DNA of 31,040 bases from Desulfobacteraceae bacterium (GCA_020349865.1 CP070700.1:3482549-3513588), one strand, 5' to 3'. Shown: positions 8,355 to 17,098, counted from the first letter of the stretch. Notes: generated by a model not told the origin, from the letters alone. Numbers and translations are program-made.

Positions 8355-9800
8355 TCAGCAAAACCGGGCAATGATTTTTGCCAACTGGATAATCCCCTTT
8401 TCAACTTTGTCATCCCACGGGTATCTGCAACTAATCCGAATGCAGTTTTTGTATTTTTTGGAACTGGAACAGAGAATGCCGGGAAGGATATAAATATTAT
8501 GCTTTTTTGCTTCATGATACACCTTCAATCCATCAAAAACGTCGTTTAACTGCACCCACAATATCAGACCTCCTTGTGGTGCCGTTATTTTTGTATCCTC
8601 GGGAAAATATCGTGCAATGGCCAGGGCAGTGTTGCTGACCTGGTTTTTCAGGGAGGTTCTGAGTTTTCTCAAATGCCGGTCATAAGAACCGCTTCTCAGG
8701 AATTCGGAGATAATATATTGATTCAAGGTTGGAGATACTATGGACGTATTGAGTTTGAGACGCTTAACCGTGTCTTTAAAAATTCCCGGTATTGTCCAAC
8801 CTATTCTTAAGCCCGGGGCAAGGGTTTTTGAAAATGAAGAGCAATACAGAACCATGCCCTTTTTGTCAAATGACTTTAAAGTACTCGGTCGTGTTTTGCC
8901 AAAATATAGATCTCCATAAATATCATCTTCGATAATCGGTATGTTCTTATTGCTCAACAATTCAACCAGTTGCCTTTTTTTGTTTGAAGACATGACATAA
9001 CCTAACGGGTTGTGAAAATTGGGAATAAATATGCAGGCCTTAACATCATTCTTGTCCAATGCCTGTTCAAGGGCCTTTATGTCAATTCCGTTTACCGGGT
9101 CTGTGGGAATTTCTAATGCCAGCATATTCAGGTCTTCAATTAGTTGCAAAAAACAGAAAAAGGTCGGCGATTCAACAATAATCGTATCCCCGGGCTTTGC
9201 AACAGCCCGCAGGCATATATTGACTGCCTCCATGCACCCGTTGGTAATTATGATTTCATCAACAGTTACTTTATTTGAAACGCCTAAAGTCCTTTTGGCT
9301 ATCTGTCGTCTAAGCTGAAATGCCCCTGATGGATTTTCATAGTTAGTAATGATGTCCTTCATATTGGGAATCATATTCGATTTTATTGATCTGAACAGTT
9401 GTTTGTAAGGCAGAAGCTCGGGGACCGGGGCTGCCCCTCCGAGCTGGAGCACATCGGGATCACTCATAGATTCTACAATTGATTTGGCCAGGGCATTAAT
9501 TGTCACTTTTTTAGGTGAAGGTTTGAGCCTTTTCAATTTGGGTGATGGTAAAATGTCACGCAAGAGGGGTTTTACATAGAAGCCGGATTTTAACCTAGGC
9601 TCAACAACACCCCGTTTTTCCAGCTCAATATAGGCCTGATATGCGGTAGTTATACTATACCCTGTTTGGTCATGCAGCTTCCTTATAGAAGGAAGTTTTT
9701 CGCCGGCTTTATAATCCCCTTCCCAAATCTTGTGTTCAATCTCATCAGCGAGCCTGGCGTACCGGAAATTCAATTGTGTTGCCGTAAGATTAGCTTCCAT
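8355..9800 (-). CDS. MocR-type (GntR/aminotransferase fusion) transcription regulator
   Basis: 481 residues. Residues ~10-78 form a GntR winged helix (LADEIEHKIWEGDYKAGEKLPSIR, then ITTAYQAYIELEKRGVV), followed by a linker and a class I aminotransferase fold from ~100 to 475. The PLP-binding lysine lies in SSFSKTLAPGLRIGW (about K325), and the PNFHNPLG motif and ISCRYPW C-terminal Arg are present. Family knowledge: MocR proteins use PLP or an amino compound as effector and often control a divergent metabolic gene. Here the divergent neighbour is an aminotransferase gene (9921), and the 120-bp gap carries operator-like repeats. The effector cannot be read from sequence. Confidence 0.93.
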   Translation of the reverse strand: MEANLTATQLNFRYARLADEIEHKIWEGDYKAGEKLPSIRKLHDQTGYSITTAYQAYIELEKRGVVEPRLKSGFYVKPLLRDILPSPKLKRLKPSPKKVTINALAKSIVESMSDPDVLQLGGAAPVPELLPYKQLFRSIKSNMIPNMKDIITNYENPSGAFQLRRQIAKRTLGVSNKVTVDEIIITNGCMEAVNICLRAVAKPGDTIIVESPTFFCFLQLIEDLNMLALEIPTDPVNGIDIKALEQALDKNDVKACIFIPNFHNPLGYVMSSNKKRQLVELLSNKNIPIIEDDIYGDLYFGKTRPSTLKSFDKKGMVLYCSSFSKTLAPGLRIGWTIPGIFKDTVKRLKLNTSIVSPTLNQYIISEFLRSGSYDRHLRKLRTSLKNQVSNTALAIARYFPEDTKITAPQGGLILWVQLNDVFDGLKVYHEAKKHNIYILPGILCSSSKKYKNCIRISCRYPWDDKVEKGIIQLAKIIARFC

Positions 9801-9813
9801 TCATGGTCCCCTC

Positions 9814-9871
9814 ATCTGTTATGGTAAATTATTAAAAAAACTGTATCTGTTATTGTCTATCAGATCTGATA
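9814..9871. promoter_or_regulatory. Operator-like repeats between the MocR gene and its divergent target
   Basis: ATCTGTTAT occurs twice as a direct repeat (9814-9822 and 9845-9853), offset by 31 bases, close to three helical turns. A perfect 14-bp palindrome, TATCAGATCTGATA, follows at 9858-9871. Direct repeats of this kind are typical MocR-family binding sites. The palindrome may be a second site or overlap the promoter of the aminotransferase gene. The arrangement is seen in the sequence; binding is inferred. Confidence 0.55.
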
Positions 9872-9920
9872 TTTATTTGCAACAATCTATCACAGAAAGA
9901 AAAAAAGAAAGGAAGTCAAA

Positions 9921-11105
9921 ATGGATTTCAGAGCACTACTTGCAGACAGGACAGATAAGATGGGGGCCAGTTCAATAAGAGAAATTCTGAAGATTGTTTC
10001 CAAGCCGGGAATGATTTCTCTTGCCGGTGGAATTCCGTCCCCTGAAAGCTTTCCCATGGATATTATGGGCGAGCTGACCTCGGCAGTCCTTGAAAAATAT
10101 TCTTCAAAGGCACTCCAATATGATCCGACGGAAGGTTTTACTCCCTTAAGAGAGGTCCTTACTGACTATCTCAAGCGAAAAGGCATCAAGGCAACAACGG
10201 ATGATATCCTTGTCGCAACCGGATCACAGGGAGTTCTGGACTCGACTGGAAAGGTTCTTATTTCAAAAGGCGACCGTGTAGCTGTTGAAGCCCCGACCTA
10301 TCTCGGGGCGCTTCAGGCCTTCAATCCCTATGAGCCGGAATACATCAGGATGGATACCGATGATGACGGTGTTATTCCCCGGTCACTTGAAAACGTTCTT
10401 GAATCTGATATGATAAAATTTATTTACTTAGTGCCTACTTTTCAGAACCCCACCGGAAGAACTATTACGTTTGAACGCAGAAAAGAAATCGCCTCAATTA
10501 TCAAGAAATATAATGCCCTTCTTGTTGAAGACGACCCGTACGGTGCTTTGAGATATCGAGGAGATGATATCCCCCCGATAAAAACCCTTGCGCCTGATAA
10601 TGTTGTATATGTCAGTACCTTTTCCAAGGTTTTTGCACCCGGCCTTAGAATCGGTTTTTGCGCTGCCCCGGAGCTGATAAGAAAATGGCTTGTGATTGTA
10701 AAACAAGGAGTTGATCTCCATACTAGTACTTTTGACCAGGCCCTTGCTGCCGAATACATCTCAGGGGGATATCTGGAGAAGCATTTACCGAAGATCATCA
10801 ATCTATAAAGGCCCAAACAGGAAGGAATGCTTTCCGCCCTGGAAAGACATTTTCCTCACGATTTCACGTGGTCAAAGCCGGAAGGCGGAATGTTTATCTG
10901 GGCCGAAGGGCCTGAAGGTATTGACATGGAAAAGGTGTGTTTGCAATCTGTTCAGGAAAAAGTAGCTTTTGTCCCTGGAAAATATTTTTATACGACCAAA
11001 GGTGAGGGGCAAGAGACCATGCGTCTCAATTTCACAATGACAGACGAAGAGACTATTGAAAAGGCCATTAAAATTCTTTCTGGAATAATTAAACGTGAAA
11101 TGTAA
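9921..11105 (+). pseudogene. PLP aminotransferase (2-aminoadipate transaminase-like), interrupted by an in-frame stop
   Basis: One reading frame of 394 codons is split by TAA at 10806-10808. Before it: residues 1-295 with the MISLAGGIPSPESFP start, TGSQGVLDSTGKV, PTFQNPTGRT and the PLP lysine in STFSKVFAPGLRIGF (K236). After it, in the same frame: RPKQEGMLSALERHFP, KPEGGMFIWAEGP and MRLNFTMTDEE, the normal small-domain C terminus. The family usually has Tyr at the interrupted position (LYRPKRE-like), so a single TAT/TAC to TAA change explains the break. No base is missing. The first part alone lacks the C-terminal substrate-binding region, so it is probably inactive, unless the stop is a sequence error. 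It has AAGGA before the ATG and is divergent from the MocR gene. Confidence 0.88.
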
Positions 11106-11257
11106 GAATTAAAGGAGAATATTTAGTGTCTTAAGGCTCTATTGTATAAAAGGAAAAAAATCGCTACACACGTCAATTTTGCTGCTTTCCATCCACACCG
11201 CGGAAGTTAATCGGCAGATAACTCAATCCTATATAGGATTAAGAGAGGAGTTGATTT

Positions 11258-11875
11258 ATGTTAATCAAACATCGTGGCTTTTCACCAAACACGGACCCAT
11301 CGGCCTACATAGCTCCCAACGCCGTTGTCACAGGAAACGTTTCCGTTGGACCACGGGCACGCATAATGTATGGAGCGGTCTTAGATTCAGAGGGTTCAAT
11401 CGTTGAAATCAGTGAAAGCACAATAATCTGTGAAAACGCTGTTCTAAGGGCAACCGCATCCGGAGATGTCGATTATCCCGTGCTCATAGGGAATCATGTT
11501 TTTGTGTCCCCTCACGCCACCCTTCTTGGGTGCACGGTGGAATCTTACTCTTACATAGCTACGGGTGCGACCGTTTTACAGGGGGCTGTCATTCGTTCGG
11601 GAGCCATTGTTGGAGTGGGAGCGTTTGTTCATGCTAAAACCGTAGTTCCGAGCGAATTCTTTGTTCCCCCGAATACTATCGCTATTGGCGATCCTGTCAG
11701 GGTTTATGGCCCGGACGAAAAAGAGACTCTGGTTGAAGCTATAAAATCCATTGGATTTACCAGGATTGCATTCAACGTTGAACCCCAGGGATATGACCGG
11801 GTATCTGTAATGAAGAAATCTACTGAGGTTAGATCAAGGGAGTTTGAAAGCCATTTCGATGATGTTATTTTGTGA
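11258..11875 (+). CDS. Gamma-carbonic-anhydrase-like hexapeptide protein lacking the metal histidines
   Basis: 205 residues. Left-handed beta-helix repeats run from ~15 to 150 (SAYIAPNAVVTGNVSVGPRA through GAIVGVGAFVHAKTVV), followed by a C-terminal helix, the layout of gamma-carbonic anhydrase/YrdA/CaiE proteins. In that family three His bind zinc or iron. Here the VLH position is VLR, the GH position reads SPH (one His shifted by one residue) and the LHGC position reads LLGC. Carbonic anhydrase activity is therefore unlikely; a scaffold or acyl-binding role is possible. The start has AGAGGAG seven bases upstream. It lies 152 bases after the broken aminotransferase. Confidence 0.8.
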   Translation: MLIKHRGFSPNTDPSAYIAPNAVVTGNVSVGPRARIMYGAVLDSEGSIVEISESTIICENAVLRATASGDVDYPVLIGNHVFVSPHATLLGCTVESYSYIATGATVLQGAVIRSGAIVGVGAFVHAKTVVPSEFFVPPNTIAIGDPVRVYGPDEKETLVEAIKSIGFTRIAFNVEPQGYDRVSVMKKSTEVRSREFESHFDDVIL

Positions 11876-11981
11876 AGAGAACAATAAGTCAATTATTTAA
11901 ATACTTAGTCTGCATCCACGGGACCTCTATTACGCTGGCATTCCATAGAGGCAGAGGATCTCTTATATTTCGATTACTTGA

Positions 11982-12071
11982 CGCTGATAATCTCGTAAAT
12001 GCCTCATTTCCCCTCCCCTGAAGGGAAGGGATTAAGGGGAGGGGGGTTGATCTTTTACGATTCCATCAGCG
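11982..12071. repeat. REP-like nested inverted repeat before the DUF3795 gene
   Basis: An imperfect ~90-bp palindrome. The outer arms share CGCTGAT (11982-11988) / ATCAGCG (12065-12071) and TCGTAAA (11993-11999) / TTTACGA (12054-12060); the inner perfect 10-bp arms are CCCCTCCCCT (12010-12019) and AGGGGAGGGG (12035-12044). It ends only a few bases before the ribosome site of the next gene, so it may fold in its leader. The structure resembles short non-autonomous repeats found between genes. Confidence 0.65.
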
Positions 12072-12090
12072 CTGAAAGGAGAATGGCAAA

Positions 12091-12537
12091 ATGGAATACA
12101 ATGAATTATTAAATTTTCTTGCACCATGTGGCTTAAGCTGCCAAAAGTGTTTCGCGTATACACAAGGTGAGATAAGGATGCACAGTAAAGAACTTCAGAA
12201 ACTGCTTGGGAATTTTGATATCTATGCAGGGAGATTTTCAGCCTTCCTGCCGGAATTCAAAAACTATCCTTCATTTAAAACGATGCTTGCCTATTTTCCG
12301 GAACCCGACTGTAAAGGATGCAGGAAAGGTACCTGTAAATACCCCAATTGTGGTGTTGTTGATTGTTACCAACAAAAGGGCGTTGACTTCTGTTTCCAAT
12401 GCGATGAGTTTCCCTGCGAAAAAACCAATTTTGACCCTCATCTTCGCCAAAGATGGATTGAAATGAACAATCGCATGAAGGAGATCGGCGTCGAGGGCTA
12501 TTATGAAGAGACCAAAGGCGATCCGCGCTACAGGTAA
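12091..12537 (+). CDS. DUF3795 Cys-rich protein
   Basis: 148 residues with 14 cysteines. LAPCGLSCQKCFAYTQGEI near the N terminus and the later CKGCRKGTCKYPNCGVVDC and CFQCDEFPC clusters match the DUF3795 family, small proteins common in anaerobes and thought to bind zinc or an Fe-S cluster; function is unknown. AAAGGAG lies nine bases before the ATG. It precedes a DUF3786 gene by ~50 bases, and the two probably form one transcript with the aminotransferase at 13263. Confidence 0.85.
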   Translation: MEYNELLNFLAPCGLSCQKCFAYTQGEIRMHSKELQKLLGNFDIYAGRFSAFLPEFKNYPSFKTMLAYFPEPDCKGCRKGTCKYPNCGVVDCYQQKGVDFCFQCDEFPCEKTNFDPHLRQRWIEMNNRMKEIGVEGYYEETKGDPRYR

Positions 12538-12585
12538 GGGCAAAATGATCCATACTCTTGCGGGGTCATTTTGGGAGGCAAGAAT

Positions 12586-13209
12586 ATGACAAATAAGGCA
12601 TCTATATTTGAAAAGACCTATAAAGATTACATAGCACAGGTTGCCGGAATAGATTTGAAATCGATCGAACAAAAACTCGGAGTCCAAGTAGAAGGAAATG
12701 AAATTACAATACCTTTTTTTCGCAAACCTCATAAGGTCTCCGAAAGCGGAATTACTGATCCGTCAGGGGAACAACCATCTCTTGATATATGTGTGATACT
12801 CTGCAAATATCTTCTTCTGTGTCCTGAAGATGTTTACCCAAAAGAAAAATGGGTATCCTTCAGAGATTTTAAAGATTCAGGCCCTTTAACCAGCTATTTT
12901 GCAAATGACGTGGAACGGGCAATTGCCACCTATTTTGCAGGAAGACTTGATGATTTGAAAGAAGCGAGCAAAACCCTGGCCGGACATACTCCTGATATGG
13001 AAGTAGCGTATGATTTGGCAATGCAATTCGATGCTCTTCCGCAGGTTCCTGTTATTTTGCTTTTTAACGATGTGGATGAAGAATTTCCGGCAAACAGTTC
13101 AGTCATTTTTGAAAGGCGTGCAGAACATTATTTGGATTCGGAATGTCTGGCAATGGTCGGAAGGTGTCTTTTTACTTTTTTGAAAAAAGCTGTTGGATAT
13201 ATTCAATAG
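12586..13209 (+). CDS. DUF3786 family protein
   Basis: 207 residues from the ATG at 12586, chosen because GGGAGG sits seven bases upstream; an in-frame TTG at 12571 overlaps that site and is unlikely. VEGNEITIPFFRKPHKVS, LDICVILCKYLLLCPED and KEKWVSFRDFKDSGPLTSYF are typical of DUF3786, a family of unknown function frequent in sulfate reducers, methanogens and acetogens, often beside corrinoid or C1 genes. Near the C terminus, VILLFNDVDEEFPANSSVIFERRAEHYLD suggests a conserved acidic pocket. No corrinoid gene is seen here. Confidence 0.85.
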   Translation: MTNKASIFEKTYKDYIAQVAGIDLKSIEQKLGVQVEGNEITIPFFRKPHKVSESGITDPSGEQPSLDICVILCKYLLLCPEDVYPKEKWVSFRDFKDSGPLTSYFANDVERAIATYFAGRLDDLKEASKTLAGHTPDMEVAYDLAMQFDALPQVPVILLFNDVDEEFPANSSVIFERRAEHYLDSECLAMVGRCLFTFLKKAVGYIQ

Positions 13210-13262
13210 TGGCTGGCAAGAACCGGAGATAACAATCCTTGTAAGCATAAAGGGACAATACA

Positions 13263-14384
13263 ATGCACATTGAGCCGTTTAAGCTGGAAAGATATTTTGC
13301 AGAATATGAATTTAAGGCACCTTACTTACTGTGTTGTTCTGATTGCGAATCCTTTTCCATAGGAGACCTTCTTGAGTTAGAAAAAGGCTCTGGAGAGCTT
13401 TTTAAAAACTTAAGGCTGGGATACACCGAATCGCAAGGAAACCGTCGGCTGCGTGAGCAAATATCAGGGCTCTATTCGGGAATTAAGGCGGATCAAATAC
13501 TCGTTCATTCCGGAGCAGAGGAAGCGATATTCAATACAATGAATGTGGCGCTCAAGAAGGGAGACCACATTATCGTACATTACCCTTGCTATCAATCGCT
13601 GATGGAGATAGCCAAATCCATAGGGTGTGAAGTAACACTCTGGAAAACCTTTGACGATAAAGAATGGGCCTTAGATCTCGATTTTCTGAAAAAGAACATT
13701 CGCCCTAACACCAGGCTTGTTGTGATTAACTGCCCGCACAATCCTACCGGATATGTGATGCCGTGTGATGAATTTAATGAACTGATTAACCTTTCTCAAA
13801 AACACGGGTTTATCATCTTTTCTGATGAGGTCTACCGACTCCTCGAGTATGACGAACATGATCGTTTGCCGTCGGCATGTGAAATAGATGACAGGACTGT
13901 CTCTTTAGGGGTTATGTCTAAATCGTTTGGCCTTGCAGGGCTTCGAATCGGCTGGACTGCAACACGCAACCACGGCTTGCATGAGAAACTTGCAGCGTTT
14001 AAAGACTACACCACAATTTGCAGCAGCGCGCCGAGTGAGTTTCTTTCTACGGTAGCCTTAAAAAATAAGAACCAAATCTTGGAAAGGAATCTCGGTATTA
14101 TCAAGAAGAACCTGGTTATACTAAATGAATTCTTCAGCAGACATTCGGATAAGTTTTCATGGAAACCGCCAAAAGCAGGTCCCATTGCTTTTCCGTCTTT
14201 AAAGGCTGGTGATATTGATATTTTTTGTAACGACCTGGTTACACGGGCGGGCGTTCTCCTTCTTCCAGGAACGTTATATGATCGCTCATATTCAAAGTTT
14301 CGTATCGGGTTTGGCCGAAATAATCTAAAAGAGTGTGTGCGAAAATTTGAAGAATATTTGCAAGAAAAGGGTGGCTCATATTGA
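13263..14384 (+). CDS. Class I/II PLP-dependent aminotransferase
   Basis: 373 residues, complete. Seen: YTESQGNRRLREQIS (N-terminal substrate loop), HSGAEEAIFNTMNVALKKGD, NCPHNPTGYVM (PLP Asn), FSDEVYRLLEY (PLP Asp), SKSFGLAGLRIGW with the PLP lysine K220, and the C-terminal FRIGFGR with the carboxylate-binding Arg. The short N terminus and sequence style place it among class I/II aminotransferases related to small amino-acid-modifying enzymes; I cannot name the substrate. AAGGGAC precedes the ATG. It lies 53 bases after the DUF3786 gene. It is not a close copy of the broken aminotransferase at 9921. Confidence 0.9.
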   Translation: MHIEPFKLERYFAEYEFKAPYLLCCSDCESFSIGDLLELEKGSGELFKNLRLGYTESQGNRRLREQISGLYSGIKADQILVHSGAEEAIFNTMNVALKKGDHIIVHYPCYQSLMEIAKSIGCEVTLWKTFDDKEWALDLDFLKKNIRPNTRLVVINCPHNPTGYVMPCDEFNELINLSQKHGFIIFSDEVYRLLEYDEHDRLPSACEIDDRTVSLGVMSKSFGLAGLRIGWTATRNHGLHEKLAAFKDYTTICSSAPSEFLSTVALKNKNQILERNLGIIKKNLVILNEFFSRHSDKFSWKPPKAGPIAFPSLKAGDIDIFCNDLVTRAGVLLLPGTLYDRSYSKFRIGFGRNNLKECVRKFEEYLQEKGGSY

Positions 14385-14523
14385 ATTGTAAATTAAGCAC
14401 AATAAACTAACGCTTAATGTCAATTTTTATTCACAATGCAAGATGCCAAACTTAATCATACCCAATCAATGCACTTTTAACGTCATCGAGTCAAAAGAAA
14501 GCTGTAAAACGGGAAATTCAGTC

Positions 14524-14937
14524 ATGAAACTTTTAATAAGATCATTTCTCACTTCAGATGAGTCCGATGTCATTGATTTATGGCATCGGTGTAACCTAGT
14601 GGTTCCCCAGAATGACCCGAGAAAAGATATTGCGGCGAAGCTCAAAGTACAACCAGAGCTTTTCATCGTTGGTGTTATCTCCGAGCGTATTGTATCCACT
14701 GCCATGGCAGGCTATGATGGCCACCGTGGGTGGGTCTATTATTTGGCTGTGGATCCTGATTATCAGCGGAAGGGAATCGGCCGCCAAATGATGGAAAAGG
14801 TCGAGAAAAGTCTTCGAGAGCTTGGCTGCCAGAAGATCAACGTTCAAGTTCGATCCTCAAATGAATCCGTGGTTTCTTTTTACAAGCATCTGGGTTTTTC
14901 CAATGATGATGTCATAGGTCTGGGTAAAAGGCTTTGA
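14524..14937 (+). CDS. ypeA: GNAT acetyltransferase, YpeA type
   Basis: 137 residues from the ATG at 14524. The upstream in-frame extension from 14443 does not look like the family, while MKLLIRSFLTSDESDVIDLWHRC aligns with the normal N terminus. The YpeA hallmarks are WHRCNLVVPQNDPRKDI, GGYDGHRG-like AGYDGHRGWVYYLAVDP, the acetyl-CoA loop QRKGIGRQMM, and the YKHLGF...GLGKRL end. The acceptor substrate is unknown. The ribosome site is weak. It is followed by the convergent TrpF-like gene. Confidence 0.87.
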   Translation: MKLLIRSFLTSDESDVIDLWHRCNLVVPQNDPRKDIAAKLKVQPELFIVGVISERIVSTAMAGYDGHRGWVYYLAVDPDYQRKGIGRQMMEKVEKSLRELGCQKINVQVRSSNESVVSFYKHLGFSNDDVIGLGKRL

Positions 14938-15050
14938 TGCCCCACAACAAACAATATCTTTGTATCACCAATCCGGTCTGCTGATACTCATTCCAGATCC
15001 AGACAGTGGGCCATGCCATAACCAAAATTGCAAGGAATCGTTTCAAGCTT

Positions 15051-15962
15051 TCATTTCCAGCCTCCAAGACACTCAAATTCCTTTTCTTTGGCGACAATTT
15101 GCTCTTCAAGTTCCTCAATTACTATTAGCTGATGGGGTCTGATTGAATGAGCAGGAAGCGCTTTCTCTCGTTCGCTTAGCTCTTCTTTAAGATCATTTAT
15201 TTTTTTCTTCAACTGTTCCCTTTTAATCTGAATTTGCTCCTCGGCGATTCGAACCTCGTTTACGAATTTCTCTACCTTCTTGAAATCCTTTTTGAACCGT
15301 ATGGGTTTTCCCTCTTGATCAAGAAGATTGGTCTGAGTGCAACTGTCGGCGCCGAAGGGAAAGACCTTCAGAATGGAATCGTACACATTTTCAGGGGAAA
15401 GCCCACCCGCCAAGATTACAGGGATCTTGCTTTTAAGAACCAGTTCCCTGGCAATTTCCCAGTCACCCGTAATGCCTGTAATACCGATATAACCCTTGAC
15501 AGGCTCTTTCCCAAGCCATGTATCGGTGAGGAAAAGATCACTGACCGGTTCAAGGGCTCGGGCTATAGAAATGGTGGGAAACCCGGAAGGTGAGCCTTCC
15601 TCAGGCACAGGGATAGAACGCATAATGCCAATTTCCGGGAATTTGTCTTTCAGGTTTGATTGAAACTCAACAAAACTATCTAACCCTATTTCCTGACCGT
15701 CTTCGTCTGTGAGGCTTTCACAAAAATGGATAAAGTCCGGACGGTAATAATCGATCGCCCTGTAAAGGGTATTGCTGTCCTGGAAAAGAGGGATCAGGCT
15801 GCATTTTATGTCTGTTCTTTCACAAATACGGGTGACCTCTCTTATAATCTCAACACGTGATTCACCTTGAGATAAGAGAACGCTGCCGATCTGATCAACG
15901 CCCAATTTGATGCATTTTTCTGCTTCCCGTGGTGTTTGAATTTCATAGATTTGAGTAATCAT
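15051..15962 (-). CDS. TrpF/PRAI-like beta-alpha barrel with a coiled-coil tail
   Basis: 303 residues. Residues 1-~220 follow a phosphoribosylanthranilate-isomerase-like barrel: MITQIYEIQTPREAEKCIKLGVDQIGSVL, FLTDTWL, IPVILAGGLSPENV and FGADSCTQTNLLDQEGKPIRFKKD. TrpF normally has ~200-220 residues; here the last ~80 residues are a Lys/Glu-rich coiled coil (EEQIQIKREQLKKKINDLKEE onward) ending in ECLGGWK. The TrpF catalytic Cys of the KICG start is not present (YEIQ), so canonical isomerase activity is doubtful. No other trp gene is nearby. A sugar- or amino-phosphate role is possible. Confidence 0.7.
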   Translation of the reverse strand: MITQIYEIQTPREAEKCIKLGVDQIGSVLLSQGESRVEIIREVTRICERTDIKCSLIPLFQDSNTLYRAIDYYRPDFIHFCESLTDEDGQEIGLDSFVEFQSNLKDKFPEIGIMRSIPVPEEGSPSGFPTISIARALEPVSDLFLTDTWLGKEPVKGYIGITGITGDWEIARELVLKSKIPVILAGGLSPENVYDSILKVFPFGADSCTQTNLLDQEGKPIRFKKDFKKVEKFVNEVRIAEEQIQIKREQLKKKINDLKEELSEREKALPAHSIRPHQLIVIEELEEQIVAKEKEFECLGGWK

Positions 15963-16453
15963 ATGTTCCTGTCCTGCCTTGTGGTTTTACCGAATTTGGG
16001 AATGGGCCTTGAGGGCCTTTCATACGATAAAAGGATCTATATTTCAACTGAACATTGAGAGGCAGTTTCAAAATGTCCCCTTTTGCCCAATCTCTACGGC
16101 TGCCATGTGAAATGCGAAGCATATTTCTCCGAGATGGTCAAAATTATCGCCTTTCTCTCCGGGGCGTAGGCCCTACCCTCCCGCCTGTAAGCCCTATGGG
16201 CTGGAAGCGGGGCCGGAGGCTTGACCTTGAACAAAATTTAACGTTTTAAAACTGCCTCATTAGGTTTCTATTTTTTCCTGCCGGCTGTTTAGATGATAGA
16301 TATGCTTTCTCACGGTGAGGATTCTTTAATAATTGACATGCACCCTTCACCTGCCTACTATTCTCTCCCCAGATCCTGCGAATTTCAGGCCCTGGCTTCT
16401 CCTTGAGCTGTTCCTGTTAGGGGGGAAATGTTCAGTTTAGGCAACAGACCATT
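15963..16453. other. Gene-free interval holding a MITE-like repeat
   Basis: 491 bases between divergently oriented genes. The repeat at 16059-16258 occupies 200 bases. The flanks (15963-16058 and 16259-16453) show no coding signal; the right flank contains the upstream region of the Cys-cluster gene with only weak promoter-like sequence. Confidence 0.5.
16059..16258. mobile_element. MITE-like element with 15-bp terminal inverted repeats
   Basis: The ends are inverted repeats: GAGGCAGTTTCAAAA at 16059-16073 and TTTTAAAACTGCCTC at 16244-16258, matching at 14 of 15 positions. The 200-bp interior has no ORF of note but is GC-rich near the right half (around 16155-16225), with small internal palindromes. 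No flanking target-site duplication is obvious. The size and ends fit a non-autonomous miniature element. Confidence 0.6.
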
Positions 16454-17098
16454 ATGATAGCGAGTGAATACAATAGGGATCAGATTGAAGCCTTTGCCAT
16501 GGTGCGGCAGTATCTGAGAAGTCTTTCCCGATCCCGGAGTAGTCAGATCAAACAATGGATAAAGCCCTATCTCCGGTTCAGGGATGATGTGGCTGGTTTT
16601 CAGAGGCAGCATTTTTCAGAGATATGCACTCAGAAATGTTTCACCAGCCAAACCAGCGCCTGCTGCAACAGAGAAGGAATTGCCACATTTTTTGCCGATG
16701 TGGTGATCAATGTATTATTGTCATCCGATCGAGAAGTTGACGCCTTGCTGGACATTCTCTCTCAGGACCGTGGAGGGTTCAAATGCGTATATTTAACAGA
16801 GAATGGCTGTCTCTGGCGTTTGAAGCCAATTGTCTGTGAGATGTTCCTTTGCAAACATGCAAAAGACGCTGTTTTGGAAAATAACGATGTCCTTGGCACC
16901 CAGTGGGAGAAATTTCGCCGTAGAGAGAGGAGATATACATGGCCGAGCAGGCCGGTACTCTTTGATAAACTGGAAGAGCTTTTTATACGAGCCGGTTTTG
17001 ACAATCCGCTCATGTATTTTCACCACAGCCCTGGGCTACTCCGGGTCAAGAATCGATTCATGAAAAAAAATCAAAAGAACCTGATTGAGCAGCTTTGA
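16454..17098 (+). CDS. Cys-cluster protein, YkgJ-like
   Basis: 214 residues. Eight cysteines in the order C-x3-C...CC...C...C...C...C (CTQKC, ACC, KCVYL, GCLWRLKPIVCEMFLC) resemble YkgJ/CxxCxxCC proteins, which bind zinc or an Fe-S cluster; function unknown. The order GC-x-W-R-x-K-P-x-x-C-x-x-F-x-C is especially like that family. The N-terminal ~40 residues are basic and helical. The start is uncertain: no good ribosome site precedes the ATG at 16454, and the ATG at codon 16 (16499) is an alternative. It lies upstream of the Tag-like operon, but a promoter separates them. Confidence 0.7.
   Translation: MIASEYNRDQIEAFAMVRQYLRSLSRSRSSQIKQWIKPYLRFRDDVAGFQRQHFSEICTQKCFTSQTSACCNREGIATFFADVVINVLLSSDREVDALLDILSQDRGGFKCVYLTENGCLWRLKPIVCEMFLCKHAKDAVLENNDVLGTQWEKFRRRERRYTWPSRPVLFDKLEELFIRAGFDNPLMYFHHSPGLLRVKNRFMKKNQKNLIEQL

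Noticed and set aside
10806..10808. Recoding of TAA as an amino acid in the broken aminotransferase
   Set aside because: TAA is used as a normal stop elsewhere in the window, and no recoding structure or element is visible.
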